64,000 bases of DNA from Psychrobacter glaciei (GTDB lineage: Bacteria > Pseudomonadota > Gammaproteobacteria > Pseudomonadales > Moraxellaceae). Under the pieces are notes generated by a model. It was not told where the DNA came from. It made no database searches and saw only the letters and a program-made list of their open reading frames with translations. Positions within the stretch are counted from its first letter, which is position 1. Each line of letters begins with the position of its first letter. The stretch is taken from positions 1 through 64,000 of the forward strand of contig NZ_BMZR01000003.1 in NCBI RefSeq assembly GCF_014652895.1. Direction: 5' to 3'. The translations under genes and the position numbers were made by a program. Shown here piece after piece: positions 19,211 through 28,896 of the stretch.

Positions 19211-20614
19211 TTAGTTAGCAGTGGTTTCTGTAGGTTTCTTAGCAGAAGTTCCGTTACCAGCTGGCTTATCCACCGTTTTTGCAGCTTGCTGAGGCGTTTT
19301 GGCGTTTGGCGTGCCTTGTCCTTTTGCAGATGGTGCTGGATTTGCGCTTTCTAATGGCTTAGCGACTACCTCTTGATCAGGTTTGACTTTTGAGCCACCA
19401 ATAATCACGACCTTATCACCTGCTTTTAGACCGTCAGTAACTACCCATTGTCCGTTATAAGTACCATTAATAGTGACTGGACGTACTTGGATTTTGTTGT
19501 TTTCATCAACGATATAGACTTGCGTCTCACTCTTAGGCGTACGTGACACTGCACTTTGCGGCACTAGCGCGGCATTGGTAATGACGCTTTGGGTCAAGCG
19601 TGCAGTGACATACATACCCGGCAGCAAGATGTTATTGCTGTTCGGGAAGATGGCACGCAAGGTCACAGCGCCAGTTGACGCATCAACCTTTGCTTCAGAT
19701 AATGCAAGCTTGCCACGTACAGGATAGACTGAGCCATCTTCTAGAACCAATTCAACCGAGTTCATACCGGGTTGTGCTTTGCCTTCAGATATTTGCTGGC
19801 GTAATTTGAGCAGCTCAGACGATGATTGGCTGATATCTACATAGATAGGGTCTAGACGCGAAATCGTCACCAGTGGACTGGCTTGACTGGCGCTGACTAA
19901 AGTACCCGCAGTCACATTCGAGCGCTCTGTGCGCCCTGAGATTGGTGCCCGTACAATCGTACGGTTAAGATCTAACGTGCTGGACTCCAATCCTGCTTGA
20001 GCCGTTTGGATACCTGCTTTCGCGCTTTCGATACCTGCTTGTGTCTGACCGACCGCCGCACGCGCACTTTCTAATGAAGCTTGTGCCGTACGGACTTCTG
20101 TCTGTGCTTGATCGTATTGTTGTTTAGAGATAGCGTCGATCTCTACAAGACCTTGTAGTCGCTGAAAATCATTGACCGCTTGGGCTAATGAAGCTTGGCG
20201 ACTGGCCAATTCAGCTTTGGCATTGGCGTTATTGGCCAGTGCAGTCTGATAATTGGCTTGAGACTGAGCAACTGCTGCTTCACCGCTGGTGATAGAAGTG
20301 GCATAGTTATCAGTATTGATACGATAGAGAGGCTGGTCTTTTTTGACGTTACCGCCCTCACGGAACAGTACCTCGTCAATGACGCCATTAACTTGTGGAC
20401 GAACGTCAGCGGTTTGATAGGCCGCAGTGCGTCCAGAGAATGTTTGTACTTGGGGTACAGTATCGAGAGTGACAGTCTGAACGTTGACAACCGCAGGCGG
20501 CATCTGCTGCTGTGCGGCATCTGCGCCAGCGGCGTCCTCGTTTTTGTCACAGCCAATCAGTACAGCTCCAGATAGTACAGATGCTATTACAAGCGCAAGA
20601 GTAGAGTGCTTCAT
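19211..20614 (-). CDS. acrA: RND efflux periplasmic adaptor (AcrA/AdeI type)
   Basis: About 467 residues from the preferred start Met6 (MKHSTLALV). A lipoprotein signal ends in LSGAVLIGC. The adaptor domains follow in order: half-lipoyl (FSGRTAAYQTADVRPQVNG), a long alpha-hairpin rich in Ala and Gln, the second half-lipoyl (LNRTIVRAPISGRTERSNV), a beta-barrel and the membrane-proximal domain (GLKAGDKVVIIGGSKVKPDQ). It bridges permease and channel in the periplasm. The last ~50 residues form a low-complexity Lys/Pro/Ala/Thr-rich tail not usual in the family. First gene of the operon, 35 bases before the permease. A promoter with MerR-like geometry lies about 300 bases upstream. Confidence 0.95.
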   Translation of the reverse strand: MKHSTLALVIASVLSGAVLIGCDKNEDAAGADAAQQQMPPAVVNVQTVTLDTVPQVQTFSGRTAAYQTADVRPQVNGVIDEVLFREGGNVKKDQPLYRINTDNYATSITSGEAAVAQSQANYQTALANNANAKAELASRQASLAQAVNDFQRLQGLVEIDAISKQQYDQAQTEVRTAQASLESARAAVGQTQAGIESAKAGIQTAQAGLESSTLDLNRTIVRAPISGRTERSNVTAGTLVSASQASPLVTISRLDPIYVDISQSSSELLKLRQQISEGKAQPGMNSVELVLEDGSVYPVRGKLALSEAKVDASTGAVTLRAIFPNSNNILLPGMYVTARLTQSVITNAALVPQSAVSRTPKSETQVYIVDENNKIQVRPVTINGTYNGQWVVTDGLKAGDKVVIIGGSKVKPDQEVVAKPLESANPAPSAKGQGTPNAKTPQQAAKTVDKPAGNGTSAKKPTETTAN

Positions 20615-20912
20615 CAATGTCCTCGGCAATAGGTATAAAATAAATAGTGACAGTATAAAAAATTTATAAGTAAATAAATCTTAACGTATGAAATTTTAAA
20701 GGTATTAAATATAGGGGCAGTCTTAACGCTAAGTACACGCCATATCTTGCTCAAATCACTTTCGATAACATCAGTTTTAATAGAACCAATTTTAATATCA
20801 CGTAATGACTAGAATGCCCAGTTCTTACGTTTGTATGATGAATCATGAGGCAAGGTTTTTAGCATCATAGATGTAGGCAAGCCACAGAGTTGATTAGTAA
20901 ATTTAATCAGTT

Positions 20913-20944
20913 ATTATAAACTAATGGGGTTACCCCACAGTCAA
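20913..20944 (-). promoter_or_regulatory. MerR-type promoter candidate for the RND operon
   Basis: On the minus strand TTGACT (20939-20944) and TATAAT (20913-20918) are separated by 20 bases instead of 17. The spacer holds the perfect dyad TGGGGTAACCCCA. An over-long spacer occupied by a dyad is the signature of promoters activated by MerR-family regulators. It reads toward the efflux operon, whose start lies about 300 bases downstream. No MerR-type gene is seen nearby. Confidence 0.5.
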
Positions 20945-21285
20945 GTACTTTAGGAGAGGGAAGGCGGCAAAAAGCGGCAATATTACGTTTTATGAATAAA
21001 CGAGGTGCCGCTATAGTAAGCCTCACCTCAGTTAACCGCTAATAGGGTGATATACAACCTACTATCAAAACATATTGTAAACTTTTGTTATATTTATAAA
21101 CCACATAATCATTGAGGCTTTTAAACAATGAAAATTTGGGTTTGTAAACAAAATAAAGAATTTATCAACTACTAATTATGACCATAAAAATAGCGCTCAA
21201 TAGTCTCTACTATGCATAGATCAGTATCACAATAGAAACGCGAATCGAGACTAATAACCGTTAAAAAACGATGCTGCTACACTAT
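20945..21285. other. Intergenic interval before ispB 3' end
   Basis: About 340 bases with no supported gene or RNA. A small GC-containing stretch, GGCGGCAAAAAGCGGCAA, has no recognisable role. Confidence 0.4.
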
Positions 21286-22311
21286 CTACACTAAACGTGC
21301 GCTAGCAAGCTCGGTCAGTTGATGTAAACCTTGACGATAGCGATTGTCTGGTAGCGTGCTCAGTGCTTGTTGCGCCAATTTGGTTTCTTCCAAAGCACGC
21401 TGTTTGCAATAATCTAATGAGCCTGAGCGGCGCACCAACTCAATAAGCTGTTCAGCGTTAGGCGTTTTCCCAGTTTGTACGGCAATGCGGAGCTGCTCAT
21501 AGCCTTCTGTATCGCTGTTTTTTAGCAACTCAAGCGCTTTGATCGTTGGTAAAGTAGGTTTGCCTTCAGCAAGGTCGTCGCCTAGGTTTTTGCCCATCAC
21601 TTCGCTATCGCCACTATAATCAAGCACATCATCGATAATCTGAAAGGCATTGCCAAAGTGTTGTCCGAAATCACCCAATGCCGTCATATATTCTGTTTTA
21701 TCTTGCAAGATGGCGGCACCTTGGGTCGCCATCATAAACAGACGTGAGGTTTTACCATCGATAATGCGCAAGTAGTCTTCTTCTGTCGCGGCAGGGTTAT
21801 GCTGATGCTGTAACTGCAACACTTCACCTTCAGCAATATCACAAGTACCATCCGAGAACACTTGCAACAATGGCAAGCTTTGAAAACCGACCAAAAGATT
21901 GAAAGCTCGGGCAATGAGGTAATCACCGACCAATACTGCGGTGGCATTGTCCCATGTGGCATTCGCCGTTGGCTTACCGCGGCGCTGTCCTGACTCATCA
22001 ATGACATCATCGTGGACGAGGGTAGCAGTATGCAGCATCTCAGTGATGGCAGCTAAATGCATGGCTTTTTCTGATGGATTGTCATTGAACATACGGGCAC
22101 ATAATAAGGTAATCAGTGGACGCATACGTTTGCCACCAGCATTGATTACATGCTGCGAGACGCTCATGACGAGCTGTACTTTTGAGTTGAGACTACCAAA
22201 TACTTGCTTGTCCATGACCTCAAAATCATCAGCGACGATACTTTGAATATCAGCATAGCTAGGCATGGATTGAGTCATAGAAGAGGTATTAGTTGAAGAG
22301 GTAATAGTCAT
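21286..22311 (-). CDS. ispB: Octaprenyl diphosphate synthase
   Basis: A 341-residue all-helical trans-prenyltransferase. The first Asp-rich motif is in LVHDDVIDESGQRRGKPT and the second in QIIDDVLDYSGD; both bind the magnesium-diphosphate of the substrates. It extends farnesyl diphosphate with isopentenyl units to make the side chain of ubiquinone. It lies upstream of, and divergent from, rplU-rpmA, the common arrangement in gammaproteobacteria, which supports ispB over other prenyl synthases. The chosen ATG lacks a strong ribosome-binding site; Met12 or Met16 are alternatives. Chain length is inferred. Confidence 0.94.
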   Translation of the reverse strand: MTITSSTNTSSMTQSMPSYADIQSIVADDFEVMDKQVFGSLNSKVQLVMSVSQHVINAGGKRMRPLITLLCARMFNDNPSEKAMHLAAITEMLHTATLVHDDVIDESGQRRGKPTANATWDNATAVLVGDYLIARAFNLLVGFQSLPLLQVFSDGTCDIAEGEVLQLQHQHNPAATEEDYLRIIDGKTSRLFMMATQGAAILQDKTEYMTALGDFGQHFGNAFQIIDDVLDYSGDSEVMGKNLGDDLAEGKPTLPTIKALELLKNSDTEGYEQLRIAVQTGKTPNAEQLIELVRRSGSLDYCKQRALEETKLAQQALSTLPDNRYRQGLHQLTELASARLV

Positions 22312-22879
22312 AATAAATAGTCATATTAATAAGAATAAAGAGAGTTTTTATAACCTTGACTTTATCTATCTATAGGTAAGGTATCGTTTTGCTTATAATA
22401 GCATAGCTGTACGTTTAAATTGTGGGTTAAAGTATATAGCAGAAGTAGAACAAAAATGTTTTATACACGCTTTACTGCGCGGGTTAACAAGAATAACAAC
22501 TGTAAAAACCTCTTATATTTTGAATATATGTTCCCTAGCTTATTTAAAATTTTTTAATCACATAAATGACTCATAAAAGGCTGTAAGTAACTGATTGCAT
22601 AAGTTATAATAACCGCTGTTGGGCTTAATCCATCATTCGTCATTGCTGTTTTGTATGCTCATATTAGAATTGTTGTCTATGACGCTCTTATAATAAGCAG
22701 TAGATATAGCAGGATGAGTGATTGTCATTAGTGTAACCACCTTACAAAAACAAGAGGCGCGGCTTGCTTTTATGAGCAAAAAGCCGTAAAATCTTGCCTT
22801 TAATTTTTCCCTGTCGTGTTCGTCGTAAAAGCGTTGGTATAACATCAGCCACGGCACACGGGTTAAACGGAGTCATACA
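22312..22879. other. Divergent promoter region between ispB and rplU
   Basis: The ~570-base region contains TATAAT-like boxes (for example GCTTATAATAGC near 22395 and GGTATAACAT near 22840, the latter suited to rplU) but no supported gene. A small minus-strand frame inside it has no features of a real protein. Confidence 0.4.
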
Positions 22880-23191
22880 ATGTACGCAGTAATCAAAACT
22901 GGTGGTAAACAGCACCGTGTAGTCGTCGATGAATTGCTTAAAGTTGAACTACTAAAAGCAGAAACTGGCGCTACAATCAAATTTGAAGACGTATTGATGA
23001 TTGTTGACGGTGAAACTGTCAAAATCGGTCAGCCTATCGTTGAAGGTGCTAGCGTTGAAGTTGAAGTTGTTGAGCATGGTCGCGGCGAAAAAATTCGTAT
23101 CGTCAAGCACAACCGTCGTAAGCATTATCACAAAGAGCAAGGTCACCGCCAATGGTATACCTTGTTAAAAATCAAAGCCATTAATGCCTAA
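22880..23191 (+). CDS. rplU: 50S ribosomal protein L21
   Basis: 103 residues, the usual length. It starts [20 protein letters not shown] and ends with the RNA-binding segment [20 protein letters not shown]. It binds 23S rRNA domain V in the large subunit. GGAG precedes the ATG. rpmA follows after 91 bases in the usual order, and the pair shares one terminator. Confidence 0.98.
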   Translation: MYAVIKTGGKQHRVVVDELLKVELLKAETGATIKFEDVLMIVDGETVKIGQPIVEGASVEVEVVEHGRGEKIRIVKHNRRKHYHKEQGHRQWYTLLKIKAINA

Positions 23192-23282
23192 TCACCCATT
23201 TAGCAATTATTGCTAAACAGCGCACTAAATGCTTAAGAGTTGTCGCATTAGCGATAAGTCACATTAACAAGGAGATTTTCTC

Positions 23283-23540
23283 ATGGCACATAAAAAAGCT
23301 GCCGGCTCGTCACGTAACGGTCGTGATTCAAACCCAAAAATGCTCGGCGTAAAAATCTTTGGCGGTCAAGCCATCGTCGCTGGTAACATCATCGTTCGTC
23401 AACGTGGTACAGAATTCCACGCAGGCGAAGGCGTTGGCATGGGTCGTGATCACACTTTATTTGCACTGAATGACGGTGTTGTAAAGTTTGCGACCAAAGG
23501 TAAATTCAACCGTCGTTATGTTATGGTTGAAAGTGCATAA
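23283..23540 (+). CDS. rpmA: 50S ribosomal protein L27
   Basis: 85 residues with the classic flexible N-terminus [19 protein letters not shown] that reaches the peptidyl-transferase centre, and the conserved [26 protein letters not shown] precedes the ATG. Second gene of the rplU-rpmA operon. Confidence 0.98.
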   Translation: MAHKKAAGSSRNGRDSNPKMLGVKIFGGQAIVAGNIIVRQRGTEFHAGEGVGMGRDHTLFALNDGVVKFATKGKFNRRYVMVESA

Positions 23541-23592
23541 TTGCCCATCTGAATTGTTTTATTCTCTGTGAATAAAATAATCTGATGACTAG

Positions 23593-23630
23593 AAAAGCCT
23601 CTATTACCGTATGGTAGTGGAGGCTTTTTT
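23593..23630 (+). terminator. rplU-rpmA terminator
   Basis: AAAAGCCTCTATTACC, a GTAT loop and GGTAGTGGAGGCTTTTTT form a 14-bp stem with a T run. Confidence 0.88.
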
Positions 23631-23913
23631 ATATCCATACTTTATAGTAGGTTTGCGTTCGTGAGCCATAAAAGTCTTTAAAACCCTATCTAAAAACCTT
23701 GACGTACTGTGTAACAGAGTTGGTTACAAGCGTGTATGGCAGGCGTAGTAATGATTGCAAATCATGACTAGGCGCGTAATGAAAAAACTGGCACACTGTG
23801 CGCATTGCTTAATGACACTGGTTTTATCTGGTGAGTTAAACATTATCGAAAACAAAAAATTTAATAAGAACATTTATTTTTTAGCGATTACGCACTTTAA
23901 GAGAGAATTAATA

Positions 23914-24615
23914 ATGACTTTACTAAACAAGCAAACGATTGAACAGACAACCACTCTAAAACAAAAAATAATGAGCGGTGCTTTAGCGGGCGTATTAATG
24001 ACTTCGCTTGGTGTTGCAGCTCCAATGATGGCATTGACCCAGTCTGCTACCGCCGCGCCTGCTGACAATCTAACAGCAGCCACACGTTTGAATAAGCTGT
24101 TAACAAACACAAAAAGCATGACAGCCAACTTTAGCCAAACGACAAAAGGCGCTAGCAGCGGTACTTTTTCTGGCTCTATGAGTGTGCAGCGTCCAAACAA
24201 TTTTCGCTGGGAGACAAAATCACCCTCACAGCAGCTGATCATTGCTAATGGTAGCTCTATGTGGGTCTATGATAAAGATTTAGAGCAAGCGACCAAACAA
24301 AACGTCGATAGCCAAGTGGGCAACACCCCAGCACTGTTATTGTCAGGTGATCCAAGTAAAATTGATCAAAGCTTTAAAATCACCCAGCCGTACGATAATA
24401 AAAACTATTATGTGCTGTATCCAAAGTCAGATAGTGCCAGTTTTAAGAGTTTATCAATGAGTTTTAGCGGTGGCAAACCAGTGATGATGGTATTAAATGA
24501 TACTTTGGGTCAAACCACTACTATCAAATTCAGCGGTATCAAGCTGAACCCAAGCATCAGCAGCAGTAAGTTCAAATTTACTCCGCCAAAGGGTGTTGAT
24601 ATTATTAATCAGTAA
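23914..24615 (+). CDS. lolA: Outer-membrane lipoprotein carrier LolA
   Basis: About 233 residues from the ATG at 23914. The frame is open farther upstream, but GAGAG before this ATG and the position of the signal peptide (SGALAGVLMTSLGVAAPMMA) favour it. The mature protein shows the LolA pattern: LTNTKSMTANFSQT, then SMSVQRPNNFRWETKSPSQQ and MWVYDKDLEQATKQ. LolA carries lipoproteins from LolCDE through the periplasm to LolB or the outer membrane. The stop codon lies within the first unit of a 7-bp tandem repeat, so changes in copy number do not alter the protein. Confidence 0.93.
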   Translation: MTLLNKQTIEQTTTLKQKIMSGALAGVLMTSLGVAAPMMALTQSATAAPADNLTAATRLNKLLTNTKSMTANFSQTTKGASSGTFSGSMSVQRPNNFRWETKSPSQQLIIANGSSMWVYDKDLEQATKQNVDSQVGNTPALLLSGDPSKIDQSFKITQPYDNKNYYVLYPKSDSASFKSLSMSFSGGKPVMMVLNDTLGQTTTIKFSGIKLNPSISSSKFKFTPPKGVDIINQ

Positions 24616-24684
24616 TCAGTAATCAGTAATCAGTAATCAGTAATCAGTAATCAATAATCAGTAATCAGTAATCAGTAATCAGTA
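24608..24684 (+). repeat. 7-bp tandem repeat (ATCAGTA), 11 copies
   Basis: Eleven head-to-tail units of ATCAGTA run without interruption; unit 7 reads ATCAATA. The lolA stop codon TAA is formed in units 1-2. The array ends 46 bases before the terminator stem. It is a probable variable-number repeat. Confidence 0.95.
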
Positions 24685-24730
24685 CTGCTAATTGATGACA
24701 CACTCAAGCTGTATTGGTTTACACCAGTCA

Positions 24731-24780
24731 GCTTCGAAAAAAAGGACAGACCTAATGAGGTCTGTCCTTTTTTTCGAAGC
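24731..24780. terminator. Bidirectional terminator between lolA and scpB
   Basis: A perfect 22-bp inverted repeat, beginning GCTTCGAAAAAAAGGACAGA and continuing CC with a TAATGA loop, carries T-rich flanks in both directions. It serves both converging genes. Confidence 0.92.
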
Positions 24781-24790
24781 GATATAAACA

Positions 24791-25336
24791 TTAGGCCATG
24801 GTCTTGATGGCTGCCATATCTGGCATTGGCGGTAACTCATCTAAATCACTCAGTCCAAATGCATCTAAGAATTGCGCAGTGGTATGTAGCAATGCTGGTC
24901 GACCCAAAGTCTCTTTATAGCCCTTCTCTTCAATCCAACCTTTATCAAACAATTGGCGCAATATATTGCTCGATAGTGTGACACCGCGCACGTGCTCGAT
25001 ATCACTGCGGGTCACTGGTTGTTTATAAGCAACCACACTTAAGGTTTCAAGTAGGGCTTGGCTCAGTCGCTCTTGGCGTTGCGGGAACACGCGCTGGATC
25101 AAGAGGCTGTAGCTATCTGCGATTTGCAAGCGATAACCACTGGCAGTTTCATGTAGGCTAAGGACGCCCGTATCTAAGCGTTGTCTTAGTAGTTCTAAGG
25201 CTTGTTTTAGCTCTTTACTAGACAACGACAGGTGCTTCTTTAAGGCATTAGCAGGGAGTGGTACTTCAGATGCATGCAACAGCACTTCGATATGCTTGCT
25301 TATCTCTTCAAGATGTTGACACTGAATATCTGTCAT
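24791..25336 (-). CDS. scpB: Segregation and condensation protein B
   Basis: 181 residues. Two winged-helix domains with the family core LLETLSVVAYKQPVTRSDIE and HVRGVTLSSNILRQLFDKGW. It binds ScpA and, with the Smc ATPase, forms the bacterial condensin that organises the chromosome. It lies directly downstream of scpA (25 bases), the standard pairing, and probably in one transcript with trpS. Confidence 0.95.
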   Translation of the reverse strand: MTDIQCQHLEEISKHIEVLLHASEVPLPANALKKHLSLSSKELKQALELLRQRLDTGVLSLHETASGYRLQIADSYSLLIQRVFPQRQERLSQALLETLSVVAYKQPVTRSDIEHVRGVTLSSNILRQLFDKGWIEEKGYKETLGRPALLHTTAQFLDAFGLSDLDELPPMPDMAAIKTMA

Positions 25337-25361
25337 TAGAAAAGCTCTCTTCTGAAAATCA

Positions 25362-26309
25362 TTAAGCCAACCACTGTAAGGTCAATGGTCTCATTTGCTC
25401 GTTTATAGCAGATTGATTCGTATCTATTGAGGTCTCATCACTGTCAGAAGCAGAATTTACCACAACACCAACTAGTTGCCGCTTCATCAGCTCGAGCACG
25501 GCGACAAAGCTGACTACTACACCTATTTTACCTTGCGCTTTGTCTAGTAGCTCATAAAAGGAGCGTGCACCATCGGTACTCAGCTGTCGACTAATACTGG
25601 CAATGCGATCAGCAAGTGGAACGGTATCGACCTTGATGGAATGCATTTGATAGTCTGGCTGTAGCTGCATTTTGAACAAGCTATCAATCAATAAATTCGG
25701 TGAGTAGTTCGGCAGCTCGGCATTCATGATGTCTTGACTGGGCATACTGACCATCGCCAAGAACACATCACGCTCAAGACGTACCAGACTATCCAAGCGC
25801 TGACTGGCTACTTTAATTTGCGCATACTCTTCGAGGCGCTCAATCAGCTCAGCTTTTGGGTCGCGCTCATCGGTAGGCGTTTCGGGCTTGGGTAGTAACA
25901 GCTCGGTTTTAATCGCAATCAACGTTGATGCCATCAATAGATAATCACCAGCCAACTCAAAATGCTCGGTATCTAATTCGCTGATGTAAGCCAAGTATTG
26001 CTCAGTGATAGGCAGTATTGGCATTTGCGTCAGATCAACGTTGTTTTTTTTGACCAGATATAATAAAAAATCTAACGGTCCGGCAAATTGCTCTAACCAA
26101 ATAGCAAATGCTTGTGGCGGTACGTAAAGGTCTTCTGGCAAATGCTGTACTGGCGTTTGATAGATGCGTAACGACGTATCACGGATAGTTGAGTGGTCTG
26201 TAACACTTGTAGCGTCATGACTCGTTAGAGATTCAGACATTTGATCGGCATCTATGGACAAGACAGCTTGAGATACAGCTGCTTGTCCATACTGTAGGTC
26301 AGTATCCAC
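25362..26309 (-). CDS. scpA: Segregation and condensation protein A (kleisin)
   Basis: 315 residues. After a variable N-terminus comes FAIWLEQFAGPLDFLLYLVK, the diagnostic start of ScpA, then YLLMASTLIAIKTELLLPKP. ScpA is the kleisin that links Smc heads and binds ScpB. The chosen start is GTG with GGAT upstream; a later ATG (Met24 region) is possible but would sit closer to the conserved core. It lies between trpS and scpB in one direction. Confidence 0.94.
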   Translation of the reverse strand: MDTDLQYGQAAVSQAVLSIDADQMSESLTSHDATSVTDHSTIRDTSLRIYQTPVQHLPEDLYVPPQAFAIWLEQFAGPLDFLLYLVKKNNVDLTQMPILPITEQYLAYISELDTEHFELAGDYLLMASTLIAIKTELLLPKPETPTDERDPKAELIERLEEYAQIKVASQRLDSLVRLERDVFLAMVSMPSQDIMNAELPNYSPNLLIDSLFKMQLQPDYQMHSIKVDTVPLADRIASISRQLSTDGARSFYELLDKAQGKIGVVVSFVAVLELMKRQLVGVVVNSASDSDETSIDTNQSAINEQMRPLTLQWLA

Positions 26310-26344
26310 GTTTTATATCCGTATTGGTGACCATCATTAAATGA

Positions 26345-27445
26345 CTATTTAAGTTTGGCAAGTGGACGAATACCAATGGCGCGGCGAGTCTTGTCTAACT
26401 GTTTACGGCTATGGCGACGGGCTTTTTCTGCACCCATTTGTAAGATTGCTTCCAACTCTTTTGGATTGGCCATTAGCTCTTGGTAACGCTCGCGAAATGG
26501 GGCAATCTCAGCATCTATTTTCTCAAATAATGCTTGTTTGGCATCGCCCCAGCCAATACCAGCGGCAAACTGCATACGCATGTCGGCGATTTCTTGCGGC
26601 GTAGCAAAGGCTTTATAAATCTCAAAGATAGCAGAGTCGTCAGGATCTTTCGGCTCTTCAGGCAGCTGTGAGTTAGTGACGATCTTCATGATGGCTTTGT
26701 GCATTTGTTTTTCGGCACTGACTTGCGGATTAGACTCACCAAATAGCGGAATAGTGTTGCCATAGCTTTTGCTCATTTTGCGCCCATCAAGACCAGTCAA
26801 TAACGGGATATTGTCGTCAACGACGGCTGAAGGTAGCGTAAATAGCGGCTTATATTTATGATTAAAAGTTCCGGCAATATCACGCGCCATTTCAATATGT
26901 TGAATTTGATCACGTCCTACTGGTACGTGAGTAGCATTAAACATTAAAATATCCGCAGCCATTAATACCGGATAGCCAAACAGACCCATCGTGATACCTT
27001 GATCGGGATCAACGTCAGTTTTTTCGTTATTAATATCGACAGATGCCTTATAAGCATGAGCACGATTCATCAGACCTTTGGCACATGAACAATTTAAAAT
27101 CCAAGCTAGCTCTGATATTTCTGGCACATCTGATTGACGATAAAAAGTCACACGCTCAGGGTCAAGACCGCAGGCAATCCAAGTCGCGGCAATGGCTTTG
27201 GTCGATTCATGGATGACGGCAGGGTCGTAACAGCCAATAATGCCATGATAATCTGCTAAAAAGAAAAATGCTTCATCATCACTGTTTTGGATAGACTGAA
27301 TTGCTGGACGAATAGCACCAACGTAATTGCCTAAATGTAGCGTACCAGTTGGCTTGATACCAGTTAAAATGCGTTTGGCTTGCGTTGAGCTATTAGATAT
27401 TTGGCTATCAGAGGTCTGATTATCAGAAGTACGGTTGTTACTCAT
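26345..27445 (-). CDS. trpS: Tryptophanyl-tRNA synthetase
   Basis: 366 residues, class I synthetase. The HIGH-equivalent is in [20 protein letters not shown] and the KMSKS loop in [16 protein letters not shown]. It charges tRNA-Trp. The N-terminal ~20 residues are Ser/Asn-rich and look non-conserved. First gene of a probable trpS-scpA-scpB transcript. Confidence 0.97.
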   Translation of the reverse strand: MSNNRTSDNQTSDSQISNSSTQAKRILTGIKPTGTLHLGNYVGAIRPAIQSIQNSDDEAFFFLADYHGIIGCYDPAVIHESTKAIAATWIACGLDPERVTFYRQSDVPEISELAWILNCSCAKGLMNRAHAYKASVDINNEKTDVDPDQGITMGLFGYPVLMAADILMFNATHVPVGRDQIQHIEMARDIAGTFNHKYKPLFTLPSAVVDDNIPLLTGLDGRKMSKSYGNTIPLFGESNPQVSAEKQMHKAIMKIVTNSQLPEEPKDPDDSAIFEIYKAFATPQEIADMRMQFAAGIGWGDAKQALFEKIDAEIAPFRERYQELMANPKELEAILQMGAEKARRHSRKQLDKTRRAIGIRPLAKLK

Positions 27446-27566
27446 GGGAAATCCATTATTTGGTTTATCAAATTATTATAAATTTATGGTTAGTTTTGCA
27501 CAGTTAATGGCAAAAATATTAGCCTCAAAGTATAGCAAATTTTACTTATATTTTTGGGAATAAAGT

Positions 27567-28658
27567 CTATTTATAGATATTTGTGCGACCTGTCGGCCCA
27601 TGTTTAAAGCGCCGATGAAACCACATCCACTGGGTGGGATCGATACGAATGAGTCCTTCTAAGACTTCATTCACCTGAGTGGCGTCAGCAACCTCATCAT
27701 TGCTTGGATAATTATGCAGCTCAGGCGTAATGGTCAGATGATAATGCGGGCGTTTACCACTCGGCAAGTTATCTGGCGTTTGCCGATAGGTATGCAATGC
27801 CATGACAGCAGGCGGGTGCGCCTTGCTGCCCAATTTTGCCATGCGTCTTGAGGCAGTGATAGTGGCTGCAGGCACACCAAAGAACGGTGCCATGACACCT
27901 TGCTTGAGACCATAGTCTTGGTCAGGAGAATACCAAATGACATGCCCGGCTTTAATTGAACTCACCAAGCTACGCATATCACGACTGGAGATTTGCTTAC
28001 CGAAGATATTGGTACGACCGTTATAAATGAACCAATCAAGTAGCGGGTTATTCTGTGTACGATACATACAGTCTAAGGCAAAAAATTGCGCGCAAAACAA
28101 TCCACCCAAATCAAGCATCGTATAATGTGCACCTAGCAAAATGACCGGACGATTTTCGTTTTGAGCATTAACTAAATGCTGTAGTCCTGAAATAGAAACG
28201 GTGCGAGTAAAGATATTTGGACGGAACCAAGCACACAAGGTTTCAAATAGACCAATACCTTGATTGACAAAGACCTGCTTTGCCATCAGCTCACGTTCAA
28301 TTTCCGGCTTTTCTGGAAAGGCCAGTTTTAAATTAATGAGCGTATCACGTCGCCGCGAGCCTACAACTTTGTAAAACAAGATACCCACTTTGCGCCCTAG
28401 CCAAAATTGCCATCGTAAGGGCAAATATATCATTGGCAACATCATCAAGAACAATAGCCAAATTGCCCAATATTTAGGCGATAAGAACTGCCATTGAAAG
28501 GGCTTTTTGTCTGCTTGTGTCGTACGTTTATGAGTTTGGGTAATCGTTGGCGTGCCGACGGGAATGGCGGGCGACTTATCCGACCGCTGCATACTCAGTG
28601 GTGGTATGCTATTTTTTGATGGCGGTTTGCTGGGGTCGTATTGTTCGGGCGCTTTCAT
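27567..28658 (-). CDS. Lipid A biosynthesis acyltransferase (LpxL/HtrB family)
   Basis: About 363 residues from the ATG at 28658, which has AAAAGGA just upstream; an in-frame GTG at 28676 is less likely. A membrane segment (AIWLLFLMMLPMIYLPLRW) precedes the acyltransferase domain with the HX4D-type site in LLGAHYTMLDLGG and the late motif DPTQWMWFHRRFK. It adds a secondary acyl chain to lipid A at the inner membrane. The Pro/Lys/Ser-rich ~50-residue N-terminus before the membrane segment is longer than usual. LpxL and LpxM cannot be separated here. Confidence 0.9.
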   Translation of the reverse strand: MKAPEQYDPSKPPSKNSIPPLSMQRSDKSPAIPVGTPTITQTHKRTTQADKKPFQWQFLSPKYWAIWLLFLMMLPMIYLPLRWQFWLGRKVGILFYKVVGSRRRDTLINLKLAFPEKPEIERELMAKQVFVNQGIGLFETLCAWFRPNIFTRTVSISGLQHLVNAQNENRPVILLGAHYTMLDLGGLFCAQFFALDCMYRTQNNPLLDWFIYNGRTNIFGKQISSRDMRSLVSSIKAGHVIWYSPDQDYGLKQGVMAPFFGVPAATITASRRMAKLGSKAHPPAVMALHTYRQTPDNLPSGKRPHYHLTITPELHNYPSNDEVADATQVNEVLEGLIRIDPTQWMWFHRRFKHGPTGRTNIYK

Positions 28659-28774
28659 AATATCCTTTTGTAGCACTGTTTATAACGTCGGAGCTAATGA
28701 CAAAAAGTTATTATAATGATGGGGTAGTCGCTACTGGTTTGCAAGCTGGTTTTCGACACTTAATGAACAGCCAT

Positions 28775-28814
28775 AAAAAAACCTCATAAACTGTGACCAG
28801 CTTATGAGGTTTTG
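28775..28814 (-). terminator. rplM-rpsI terminator
   Basis: On the minus strand AAAACCTCATAAG pairs with TTTATGAGGTTTTT, followed by further T. It lies about 80 bases after rpsI. Confidence 0.85.
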
Positions 28815-28896
28815 CAAATCTATTCTTTTGCTTAATACTGTTAAATCGACTCTGAGAAAAAGGCGATAACCACAAAAAGCAAAGAAGTAGCTTTGA

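Noticed and set aside
21000-21280. A regulator gene upstream of the RND efflux operon
   Set aside because: No open frame with DNA-binding features exists between the operon and ispB.
22633-22857. 74-codon minus-strand frame upstream of rplU
   Set aside because: No recognisable family, and it overlaps the likely rplU promoter; treated as chance.
24608-24684. Possible CRISPR or iteron origin
   Set aside because: A pure 7-bp repeat with no spacers and no replication gene nearby; it is a simple tandem array.
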